Assembly: GCA_023392135.1 (NCBI GenBank)
Contig: JAEVZQ010000342.1
Coordinates: forward strand, 1-5,969
Length of the DNA stretch: 5,969 nucleotides
Direction: 5' to 3'
Source of the DNA: Pseudomonadota bacterium
GTDB lineage: Bacteria > Pseudomonadota > Alphaproteobacteria > Rhizobiales > Hyphomicrobiaceae
Shown here: piece by piece, positions 1 to 5,191 of the stretch
How the letters are laid out: every line of letters starts with the position of its first letter
Numbering within the stretch: position 1 is the first letter of the stretch
The notes under the pieces: model-generated
Told to the model about the DNA's origin: nothing
What the model saw: the letters and a program-made list of their open reading frames with translations, nothing else
The model's database searches: none
Program-made: the position numbers and the translations under genes

Positions 1-224
1 CGGAACAGGATCTCGCCCATCCAGATGAAAAGCGGCAGGGCTGTCAGCGACCAGCTGCTCACGGCGCTCCAGATCGAGGATGGCATCACGAGATCAATCG
101 GCGCCTGGACGAGCAGCATGGCGATCATCGCCACTCCCGCCAGCGCGATGGCGATCCAGATGCCACTGGCGAGCAACCCGAGCAGCGCGACGATCAGAAC
201 AGGGCTGTAGTAAATGGCATCCAT
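1..224 (-). CDS. dctM: TRAP transporter large permease, DctM family (N-terminal part, cut by window edge)
   Basis: This is the large membrane subunit of a tripartite ATP-independent periplasmic (TRAP) transporter, which carries out ion-coupled solute translocation across the inner membrane. Only the first 74 codons are present; the gene continues past the left edge. The reading starts MDAIYYSPVLIVALLG, has two hydrophobic stretches (about residues 8-40) and then reads LTALPLFIWMGEILFR at about 60-75. That last stretch is the hallmark N-terminal 'PLFI-MGEIL' signature of DctM proteins. The ATG at 222-224 is chosen because it lies 7 nt after the dctQ stop and because a GGAG, overlapping that stop codon, sits 10 nt upstream. 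It is the last visible gene of the dctP-dctQ-dctM run. The symbol is the family name; the real substrate is unknown. Confidence 0.9.
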   Translation of the reverse strand, partial: MDAIYYSPVLIVALLGLLASGIWIAIALAGVAMIAMLLVQAPIDLVMPSSIWSAVSSWSLTALPLFIWMGEILF

Positions 225-231
225 TCGCCGG

Positions 232-750
232 CTACTCCGTATAGGCCTCGGTATTCTCAGCCGCCATGTAACCAGCTTCCCGGCCGCGAATGATCAGAAT
301 GAACTCGTGCAGCAAAGCGACAACGAACAGCACCGCACCCGCTGCCATGCTCAGCTGCGGAATCCATAGCGGCACCGGTATCATACCCGTGGAGACGTCA
401 TTGAATTCGTAGGACTCTATCACCATCCGCACGGAAAAGAAGGCGAACATTCCGCTGAGGACGATGGCGGTGCCAAGGCTCCAGATTTCGAAAATGTGCC
501 GGATACCCGGCGGCAGCCGCGTCAGCAACAGATTGACGCGGATATGGCCGCCGGTGCGCAGCGTATGCGCCAGCGCGAAGAATATCGAGCCGGCCATCGC
601 AAATCCTGCGAGCTCGCCCGCATCGACGATCAGCACGCCGACCAGCCGGCCCGCGATCTGGGCCAGCGTGAGCAGCGCGATCGCCACCATGCACAACGCG
701 GCGAGCACAGTGCCCGCCGCGTAGATCCGGTTCAAAGCCGTCAGCATCAC
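232..750 (-). CDS. dctQ: TRAP transporter small permease, DctQ family
   Basis: This is the small membrane subunit of the TRAP transporter, which pairs with DctM to form the permease. It has 172 residues, normal for DctQ, with four predicted membrane segments at about residues 12-33, 42-64, 86-108 and 127-153. The family-typical loop GGHIRVNLLL lies at 68-77 and a P-x-W-I-P-Q turn precedes the last helix. The coordinates use a GTG at 748-750; the very next codon (745-747) is ATG and may be the true start. Neither has a strong Shine-Dalgarno sequence, so translation may be coupled to dctP, whose stop is 9 nt upstream. The dctM start follows 7 nt after the stop. Identity as DctQ is secure from topology, motif and position between receptor and large permease; substrate cannot be read from this subunit. 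Confidence 0.92.
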   Translation of the reverse strand: MMLTALNRIYAAGTVLAALCMVAIALLTLAQIAGRLVGVLIVDAGELAGFAMAGSIFFALAHTLRTGGHIRVNLLLTRLPPGIRHIFEIWSLGTAIVLSGMFAFFSVRMVIESYEFNDVSTGMIPVPLWIPQLSMAAGAVLFVVALLHEFILIIRGREAGYMAAENTEAYTE

Positions 751-759
751 ACCAATCGA

Positions 760-1746
760 TCAGTTCTTACCGCGGAACTCGTTCATGATCTTCTGGCCGT
801 CCGCGCCGGCACTCTTGACCCACTCGTCGATGAGCGTGTCGCCGATCTTGCTCAGTTCTGCCATCAACTCAGGCGAGGGCTGGCGGACTTCCATGCCGTG
901 CTCCTTGAGTGTGTCGACGAGCTTGCCGGTCTCACTGGCCGCGAGTTCCCAGCCGTGTTCCTCGGCGGCCTTGCTGGCGTCGAGAACGGCCTTTTGCGTC
1001 TTTTCGTCGAGGCGGCTGAACATGCGCTCGTTGACGACGACGATGTTCCACGGAGACATCGCCCGTACTTCATAGAAGTACTTCACGAAGTCCCAGGCCT
1101 GCGTGTCGACGCCCGTTGCCGGCGACGTGATCATCGCCTGGATGACGCCAGTCGAGAACGCCTGCGAGACCTCCGACTGCTGGACGGTGACGGGGATGGC
1201 GCCCATCAGCTCGGCAAGCCGGCCAGTGACCGGGTTGAACGCGCGGAACTTCAGGCCCTCGAAGTCCTTCGTCGAGTTGACCTCCTTGTCGACGTAGAAC
1301 GAGTTCGCCGGCCAGGGCACGACGAACAGCAGGCGCATGTTCTGCTTCTTCAGGATCTCTTCGAGGTAGGGCCGGGTGATGCCCAGAAGCTTACGCCCTT
1401 CATCGAAGTTCTTGGCGAGGAAGGGAATGGAATCGACGCCGAAGATCGGATTCTCGTTCGAGTGCATCGACATCAGTAGCTCGCCGATCTGCACCTGGCC
1501 CGTTTGCACGGCGCGCTTCACTTCCGGCTGCTTGGTGAGCGAATCTTCGGGCTGAACGACGATCTCGAGCTTGCCGTCGGTCGCCTTCTTCACCTCGTCG
1601 ACGAACTGCATCACGTTGCGGGTGAAGTAGTTCCGCTCATTCGAGCGAACCGGCATGTTCCACCGCTCCGCGAAGGCGGCGGTGCTTGCAACCAGGGTTG
1701 CGGCTACGCTGCCGGCAACGAGCAGAGATTTCACAGTTCTATTCAC
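760..1746 (-). CDS. dctP: TRAP transporter substrate-binding protein, DctP family
   Basis: This is the periplasmic receptor that captures the solute and delivers it to DctQM. It has 328 residues, normal for the family. The N-terminus (MNRTVKSLLVAGSV...STAAFA-ER) is a clear Sec signal peptide with likely cleavage after AFA at about residue 26. The core motif region is at about 164-200: GLKFRAFNP, then MGAIPVTVQQSEVSQAFSTG. Arg168 sits at the position of the conserved arginine that binds the substrate carboxylate in known DctP proteins, so an organic acid is the likely ligand. The usual acidic 'DG' after the SEV..A...GV segment is replaced by QAM (about 203-205), suggesting a divergent subfamily. 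The GTG start at 1744-1746 is backed by a strong GGAGG 7 nt upstream. The preceding EthD-like gene ends 44 nt upstream, so co-transcription is likely. Confidence 0.95.
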   Translation of the reverse strand: MNRTVKSLLVAGSVAATLVASTAAFAERWNMPVRSNERNYFTRNVMQFVDEVKKATDGKLEIVVQPEDSLTKQPEVKRAVQTGQVQIGELLMSMHSNENPIFGVDSIPFLAKNFDEGRKLLGITRPYLEEILKKQNMRLLFVVPWPANSFYVDKEVNSTKDFEGLKFRAFNPVTGRLAELMGAIPVTVQQSEVSQAFSTGVIQAMITSPATGVDTQAWDFVKYFYEVRAMSPWNIVVVNERMFSRLDEKTQKAVLDASKAAEEHGWELAASETGKLVDTLKEHGMEVRQPSPELMAELSKIGDTLIDEWVKSAGADGQKIMNEFRGKN

Positions 1747-1752
1747 GTACAG

Positions 1753-1758
1753 TCCTCC
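1753..1758 (-). promoter_or_regulatory. Strong ribosome binding site of dctP
   Basis: On the minus strand this reads GGAGGA and lies about 6-7 nt before a GTG codon. It is the best Shine-Dalgarno match in the minus-strand operon and decides the non-ATG start of dctP. The other operon members have much weaker sites, which fits a need for receptor to exceed permease, as is usual for binding-protein-dependent transporters. Confidence 0.75.
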
Positions 1759-1790
1759 AGTTTAATGAAGCTTTTTCGAGATGAACCGGC

Positions 1791-2447
1791 TCAGAGATCC
1801 GATCTGGCGAGATCCCAAAGGAGCCGATACGTGGCCTTGGAGACGACTTCCGCGCCGGGCTGGCTGAACCGGTCATTCATGAGAGCGCGAACGGGGTCGA
1901 GATCCGAGCCGTCGATCAGCACGTACCAGTCGGCGGCGCCAGGCTTTGGGGCGTCGGGGTTCGTCAGATTCTGAGAAAGCACCGGATCGCTCTCGATCAG
2001 ATGCATGGAGATGATGCCCGGCAGCTTTCCGGGATCGAGAAGCGCGCGCACCCGTTCGCGCAGCGCGCCCTTGTCCGCATCCGCGCCGGGCCGCAGCCGC
2101 ACCACCCCGAGCACGCCGCCGCGTCCCTGGCCACGGCTTACCGTAATCCTGCCGACGGCACGGCCGGGATTGCGGAACCGCGAGATGTGGTGCTTCGACC
2201 AGTCGGTCTGATTGGCGAGGACTTTCTTGTAGGCCGGGCTGCTCAGCGCCTCGAACGTGTCTGTCGAATAGGTGCAGAAGTATTTCGTCGGAGCCTCTTC
2301 CGCGATCCAGCGCCGGGCCTCGATGAATCCCTCGATGCCGACACGCTCTGCCAAATGCTCGCGATCATACCAGAGGTTGAAGTCTGCTTCTTCGGCGGGA
2401 TCGACGTCCATCGACGTGATGAGCATTCCCCTTCCGATCAACGGCAT
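1791..2447 (-). CDS. Dimeric alpha/beta-barrel protein, EthD-like (function unknown)
   Basis: The product has 218 residues from the ATG at 2445-2447, which has a GGGG 7 nt upstream; a TTG one codon earlier is an alternative. No signal peptide or membrane segment is visible, so it should be cytoplasmic. Residues 8-46 (GMLITSMDVDP...FNLWYDREHLAERVGIEGFIEARRW) have the strand, 'F-x-x-WY-x-x-EHL' helix and 'pGF-ARR' strand pattern of EthD-like ferredoxin-fold domains; His31 lies in the EHL-type motif. A second, weaker copy of the same fold seems to span about 110-212 (GVLGVVRLRPG ... ADWYVLIDGSD ... YRLLWDLA), so one chain may form a pseudo-dimeric barrel. Such domains often act as small isomerases, lyases or monooxygenase-type accessory enzymes, but no reaction can be assigned. 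As first gene ahead of the TRAP transporter it probably acts on, or downstream of, the imported compound. Confidence 0.85.
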   Translation of the reverse strand: MPLIGRGMLITSMDVDPAEEADFNLWYDREHLAERVGIEGFIEARRWIAEEAPTKYFCTYSTDTFEALSSPAYKKVLANQTDWSKHHISRFRNPGRAVGRITVSRGQGRGGVLGVVRLRPGADADKGALRERVRALLDPGKLPGIISMHLIESDPVLSQNLTNPDAPKPGAADWYVLIDGSDLDPVRALMNDRFSQPGAEVVSKATYRLLWDLARSDL

Positions 2448-2553
2448 CAAATTTCCCCGTCAGTTTTTGTGAGATACCGCAAGCGCTAAGGCCAGCCTCT
2501 GCCAACACAGCGCATTGGAGAGCGTATGTCTAGCCCAGCGTCTTAAGATAGCT

Positions 2554-2564
2554 TGGTAATGCCA
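2554..2564. promoter_or_regulatory. Possible operator: imperfect palindrome TGGTAATGCCA
   Basis: The 11-bp site has four of five arm positions self-complementary around a central A. It lies between the divergent operons and beside the TCTTAAGA palindrome at 2541-2548. The TGG-N5-CCA form recalls operators of GntR/FadR-type and LacI-type regulators, which often control TRAP and catabolic genes. No regulator gene is in the window, and a match this short could be chance. Confidence 0.2.
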
Positions 2565-2633
2565 TAAGTCTAAACGGTCCAGCACGAAAAATGGGCGCGC
2601 CCGCTCGGTCATGGAGCAGTAATCGCGCGGTAA

Positions 2634-2665
2634 GCGGACGCAGGTCTTCGAGGTCCGCCGTTTTT
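2634..2665 (+). terminator. Terminator-like hairpin or leader attenuator upstream of the hydrolase
   Basis: GCGGAC (2634-2639) pairs perfectly with GTCCGC (2653-2658), with a 13-nt interior that can form a tiny CT-TCG-AG inner hairpin. Two nucleotides later come five T residues (2661-2665). On the plus strand this resembles a short intrinsic terminator. No plus-strand gene ends just before it, so it is either a leader attenuator for the hydrolase operon, a block on stray transcription, or coincidence. Confidence 0.3.
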
Positions 2666-2785
2666 CAACAGCTCTCGTCGGTCGAGGCCACCCCTTAGAT
2701 CGGCGACATGGCGATCCCCGAAGGCGACAAGCCGCTGTATGGAAGAGGTCCTATCAAGCAGCGGGGCAGCACTGAGCACGCTAGT

Positions 2786-2790
2786 GGAGG
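2786..2790 (+). promoter_or_regulatory. Ribosome binding site of the alpha/beta hydrolase
   Basis: A perfect GGAGG lies 5 nt before the ATG at 2796. It fixes the start of the hydrolase and predicts efficient translation of the two-gene plus-strand operon. Confidence 0.75.
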
Positions 2791-2795
2791 AATAG

Positions 2796-3701
2796 ATGGC
2801 AATCGCCAAAACAGATGACGGCGTCGAGCTCTATTACGAGGAAACCGGCAGTGGGGTGCCGATCGTCTTCGTCCATGAATTCGCAGGCGACCTGCGCAGC
2901 TGGGAGCCTCAGATGCGCCATTTCGGCAAATGGTATCGCTGCGTGGCGTTCAACGCGCGCGGATACCCGCCGTCGGCGGTGCCTCCGAATGCGAGCTCCT
3001 ATTCCCAGCAGAGGGCCGTTGCCGACATCGTCACGGTGATGAACCACGCTGGCATCGATCGTGCGCACGTCGTCGGTTTGTCGATGGGCGGCTTCGCAAC
3101 ACTTCATCTGGGCCTCGGCCAGCCCGAGCGCGCCCGCTCTTTGTGTGTTGCCGGGGTCGGTTACGGGGCTGAGCCGGAGAAGCAAACGCTCTTCCAGCAC
3201 GAGTCGGAAGTGGCTGCTGCGTTCCTGCTCGAGCACGGAATGAAAGCCTTCGCCGAAATGTACTCCGTCGGGCCGACGAGGCTGCCGTTCAAGAACGGCG
3301 ATCCGCGTGGGTTCGCGGAATTCCGGACGCAGCTCGAAAGTCACTCGGCGCTCGGCTCGGCGAACACGCAGCTCGGCGTGCAGCGCAACCGGCCGAGCCT
3401 CTACACCCTCACCGATGCCCTTCGCAAGCTGACCGTGCCGACGCTCATCCTCAATGGCGATGAGGACTTTCCCTGTCTCGCGCCCGGCCTCATGCTGAAA
3501 GCGACCATCCCGTCGGCGGCTCTGGCCGTGATACCGAACTGCGGGCACACCATGAATCTGGAAGCGACGGAGGAGTTCAACCGGACCGTCGGTGCCTTCC
3601 TGATGCAGGCAGACAGTGGGCGCTGGCCGGTACGGCAGCAGCAGGAGGCCGGCGAGAGCATCACCGGCATGTCGGCCCACGCCGGCTCGGTGCGCAAATG
3701 A
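2796..3701 (+). CDS. Alpha/beta-fold hydrolase (esterase/lactonase-like)
   Basis: A 301-residue cytoplasmic hydrolase of the MhpC/enol-lactonase-like group, expected to cleave an ester, thioester, lactone or C-C bond. The full triad is visible: Ser96 in the nucleophile elbow GLSMGG (94-99), Asp224 in GDED (221-224), and His251 in CGHTMNLE (249-256). The oxyanion segment is HEFAGD (27-32), a variant of the common H-G-F-x-G. The cap region (about 125-205) is helical and probably sets specificity. Residues beyond about 272 form a polar tail outside the fold. The ATG is preceded by a perfect GGAGG. The stop overlaps the next gene's start as ATGA, a sign of translational coupling with the epimerase. 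It is divergent from the TRAP operon and likely acts on the imported compound or a product of it. The fold and mechanism are sure; the substrate is not. Confidence 0.93.
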   Translation: MAIAKTDDGVELYYEETGSGVPIVFVHEFAGDLRSWEPQMRHFGKWYRCVAFNARGYPPSAVPPNASSYSQQRAVADIVTVMNHAGIDRAHVVGLSMGGFATLHLGLGQPERARSLCVAGVGYGAEPEKQTLFQHESEVAAAFLLEHGMKAFAEMYSVGPTRLPFKNGDPRGFAEFRTQLESHSALGSANTQLGVQRNRPSLYTLTDALRKLTVPTLILNGDEDFPCLAPGLMLKATIPSAALAVIPNCGHTMNLEATEEFNRTVGAFLMQADSGRWPVRQQQEAGESITGMSAHAGSVRK

Positions 3702-4690
3702 CAACGCTCATCACAGGGGGCGGCGGTTTCGTCGGCCTGAACATAGCCGAGCAGCTGCTGGAAGCCGGCGAGGCCGTGGTGTTGTTCAGCCTGCAGGCGC
3801 CGCCGGATTGGGCCATGCGGCGGCTGGCGATGCTCCCTTGCCGACTGTCTGTGGAAACCGGCGACGTGCGCAACAGGGGCGCTCTGCTGGACACGATGCG
3901 TGCGCACCGCATTCGGCGCGTCGTCCACGGCGCAGCCATTACGGCGGCCCTCAGCCGGGAGGTGGAGCAGGCCGCTCTGATCGCCTCGGTGAACTTCGGG
4001 GGGACGATCGAGGTGATGGAGGCGGCACTCGAGCACGGCGTCGAGCGGTTTGTTCAGCTAAGCTCCGGTTCGGTCTTCGGGCCCAGCGTGAAGCGAGACG
4101 GCTGGCTGGATGAGGAGGCGGACGTCCCCGTACCGGAGTCTCTTTACGGCATCACGAAATATGCCTCCGAGCGAGCGGCTCTTCGCTACCGTTCTGCGCG
4201 GGGGCTCGATGCGGTGGTCGCCCGTCTGGGCGTGGTGTTCGGGCGCTGGGAGTATGACACGGGTGTCCGGGATACGCTCAGCATCCCCCTGGCGCTCACG
4301 CGGCTCGCGGAGGCCGGATCGCATGCCGCGTTCGGAGAGGACCTGCCCAACGACTGGGTGTATGCGAGTGACGTCGCCGATGCAGTGATCCGCCTGCTGC
4401 GCGCGCCATCTCTCCCGCAGCCGCTCTACCACGTGGCCAGCGGCCAGCGCTGGTCGGCCTCCTCCTGGTGCGACCGGCTGCGCGAGCGCTTCCCGTCATT
4501 CTCTTACGAGGTCGTGTCGGATCTGAAGAAGGCGAACGTCGGGAGGCAAACGCCAGTCCCGCGCCCGCCATTCTCGATCGCAAGGCTGCAGGCCGACACA
4601 GCCTATCAGCCGCGGTTCCTGGAAGCGGAAGCCTTCGCTGACTACATCGCATGGCGCGCCCAGACGGCCGACCGGGCCAGTGCCGGCTAG
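3698..4690 (+). CDS. NAD(P)-dependent epimerase/dehydratase, extended SDR family
   Basis: A 330-residue soluble oxidoreductase. The N-terminal Rossmann fold shows the cofactor motif TGGGGFVG (6-13), an Asp in GDVRN (55-59), HGAA (77-80) after the fourth strand, and the catalytic set: Ser in LSSGSVFG (121-128), Tyr150 and Lys154 in YGITK. The DWVYASDVADAV stretch (219-230) is the usual C-domain motif of this family, and length is normal. The segment GRWEYDTGVRDTLS (182-195) looks like a subfamily signature at the substrate side. The start ATG overlaps the hydrolase stop by 4 nt, so the two are almost certainly co-translated and act in one pathway. With no sugar-nucleotide genes beside it, a role as dehydrogenase or epimerase of a small hydroxy or keto acid is more likely than nucleotide-sugar metabolism; that is inference. 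Confidence 0.92.
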   Translation: MTTLITGGGGFVGLNIAEQLLEAGEAVVLFSLQAPPDWAMRRLAMLPCRLSVETGDVRNRGALLDTMRAHRIRRVVHGAAITAALSREVEQAALIASVNFGGTIEVMEAALEHGVERFVQLSSGSVFGPSVKRDGWLDEEADVPVPESLYGITKYASERAALRYRSARGLDAVVARLGVVFGRWEYDTGVRDTLSIPLALTRLAEAGSHAAFGEDLPNDWVYASDVADAVIRLLRAPSLPQPLYHVASGQRWSASSWCDRLRERFPSFSYEVVSDLKKANVGRQTPVPRPPFSIARLQADTAYQPRFLEAEAFADYIAWRAQTADRASAG

Positions 4691-4702
4691 CCTAGCCAAC
4701 CC

Positions 4703-4763
4703 AAGCTGCCGCGAGCCGTCATTCCCAAGTGCGACAAGCGGTTCTTTCGCGCATGCGCAGCTT
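4703..4763. repeat. Extended imperfect stem-loop between the epimerase and tRNA-Pro
   Basis: AAGCTGC (4703-4709) pairs with GCAGCTT (4757-4763). Directly inside, CGCGA (4710-4714) pairs with TCGCG (4747-4751) across a 5-nt bulge, and CCG (4716-4718) with CGG (4739-4741). The right arm also holds the 10-bp palindrome GCGCATGCGC (4749-4758). It may help end epimerase transcription, though no T run follows, or be a REP-like element. Confidence 0.4.
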
Positions 4764-4779
4764 TGAGCTTGCTTGGCCC

Positions 4780-4785
4780 TTGACC
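4780..4785 (+). promoter_or_regulatory. Possible -35 element of the tRNA-Pro promoter
   Basis: TTGACC is a 5 of 6 match to the sigma-70 -35 box and lies 42 nt before the tRNA. No good -10 box is found at 16-18 nt spacing (CAGAAA is the sequence at 17 nt). TATTCT at 4815-4820 looks better but is too far away, so the promoter is only partly supported. Confidence 0.3.
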
Positions 4786-4800
4786 TCGCGGCGAAAAAAC

Positions 4801-4823
4801 ACCAGAAACCACTCTATTCTGGT
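4801..4823 (-). terminator. Inverted repeat next to tRNA-Pro; terminator-like on the minus strand
   Basis: ACCAGAA (4801-4807) and TTCTGGT (4817-4823) form a perfect 7-bp stem with a 9-nt loop. Read on the minus strand the hairpin is followed after one base by six T residues (complement of 4794-4799), the layout of an intrinsic terminator. The stem has only three G-C pairs. It would stop antisense transcription coming through the tRNA toward the epimerase. It may instead be a chance structure in the tRNA leader. Confidence 0.3.
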
Positions 4824-4827
4824 CGGG

Positions 4828-4904
4828 CGGAGCGTAGCGCAGCCTGGTAGCGCACTTGCTTCGGGAGCAAGGGGTCGGGAGTTCGAATCTCCCCGCTCCG
4901 ACCA
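4828..4904 (+). tRNA. tRNA-Pro, anticodon CGG
   Basis: The full 77-nt cloverleaf can be folded by eye. The acceptor stem is CGGAGCG (4828-4834) with CGCTCCG (4894-4900), discriminator A4901 and encoded CCA (4902-4904). The D stem is GCGC/GCGC (4837-4840 and 4850-4853). The anticodon stem CTTGC/GCAAG encloses loop TTCGGGA with anticodon CGG at 4862-4864. The variable loop has 5 nt, and the T stem GGGAG/CTCCC encloses TTCGAAT. All stems are perfect, so the gene should be functional. It decodes CCG proline codons, and the C1-G72 pair with A73 is typical of bacterial tRNA-Pro. Confidence 0.98.
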
Positions 4905-4951
4905 ACACTTAGCCCCAATTTTCAGCATTCACAGCACCCGAGGGAAATGGG

Positions 4952-5047
4952 CGGCGGATCTCACTCCGAGGCTACCTCGAGGAGCTGGGCGCCGGCATCG
5001 GTCGACCGCTGTTCTACCCGCGCTATCTCGCCGTAGGCTCACCCTGA
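4952..5047 (+). pseudogene. Decayed C-terminal coding fragment, possibly of an NAD-dependent epimerase
   Basis: In one frame this stretch reads RRISLRGYLEELGAGIGRPLF and continues to ...LAVGSP before a TGA at 5045-5047. There is no ATG, GTG or TTG start in frame; the frame opens only after a TAG that follows the tRNA. About three quarters of third codon positions in this frame are G or C, as in the real genes nearby. The pattern 'ISLR-Y-EELG-x-x-GRPL' resembles C-terminal parts of extended SDR proteins, so this may be a remnant of an old gene left after rearrangement at the tRNA. The family match is from memory and weak; an unrelated noncoding stretch is possible. Confidence 0.3.
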
Positions 5048-5191
5048 AATTAATTGTGTTCTCGACGCTGATGCACGCCTGAGCTTGCGACGCCCCTGTC
5101 TGCACACGACATGCCCAGCACAGACGCATTGCCTGGATCAGGTGGGTGCGAGAGGGGGAAAGACCGCTTCGTGAGTCAGGCGGAGCAGCGC

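Larger units (their letters stand above)
2448..2795. other. Divergent intergenic region between the TRAP operon and the hydrolase operon
   Basis: This 348-nt stretch separates two divergent operons and should hold both promoters. No protein-like ORF is convincing on either strand. No clear -35/-10 pair was found for either direction. Visible structure is a weak palindrome at 2554-2564, the self-complementary TCTTAAGA at 2541-2548, a GC palindrome GGGCGCGCCC at 2593-2602, and a hairpin followed by T residues at 2634-2665. Confidence 0.6.

Noticed and set aside
496..1479. A 327-codon open frame on the plus strand across dctQ and dctP
   Set aside because: It is antisense to two secure TRAP genes, is rich in Arg, His, Asp and Gln with no domain pattern, and is explained by GC-rich codon bias.
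2593..2602. 10-bp palindrome GGGCGCGCCC
   Set aside because: Short GC-only palindromes are common in GC-rich DNA; no second copy or link to a promoter was seen.
2609..2809. 66-codon minus-strand frame in the divergent intergenic region
   Set aside because: It overlaps the hydrolase start, has no convincing ribosome site and no recognisable composition or motif.
2781..3704. A 307-codon minus-strand frame opposite the hydrolase
   Set aside because: It is a mirror of the hydrolase gene, which has a complete catalytic triad and a perfect ribosome site; the antisense product has Arg/His-rich filler composition.
3616..4113. Plus-strand frame overlapping the hydrolase end and epimerase start
   Set aside because: It is out of frame with both motif-bearing genes and is Ala/Arg/Gly-rich without recognisable domains.
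4828..4904. tRNA-Pro as an occupied attachment site
   Set aside because: No integrase gene and no direct repeat of the tRNA 3' end are present in the window, so no att site can be called.
4687..4908. Minus-strand frame beginning [18 protein letters not shown]
   Set aside because: The '[13 protein letters not shown]' peptide is the well-known false translation of the antisense strand of a tRNA; here it is the tRNA-Pro gene.
4729..5082. Plus-strand frame running through the tRNA ([19 protein letters not shown])
   Set aside because: The frame crosses the whole tRNA and the familiar '[10 protein letters not shown]' peptide is a tRNA translation artefact.
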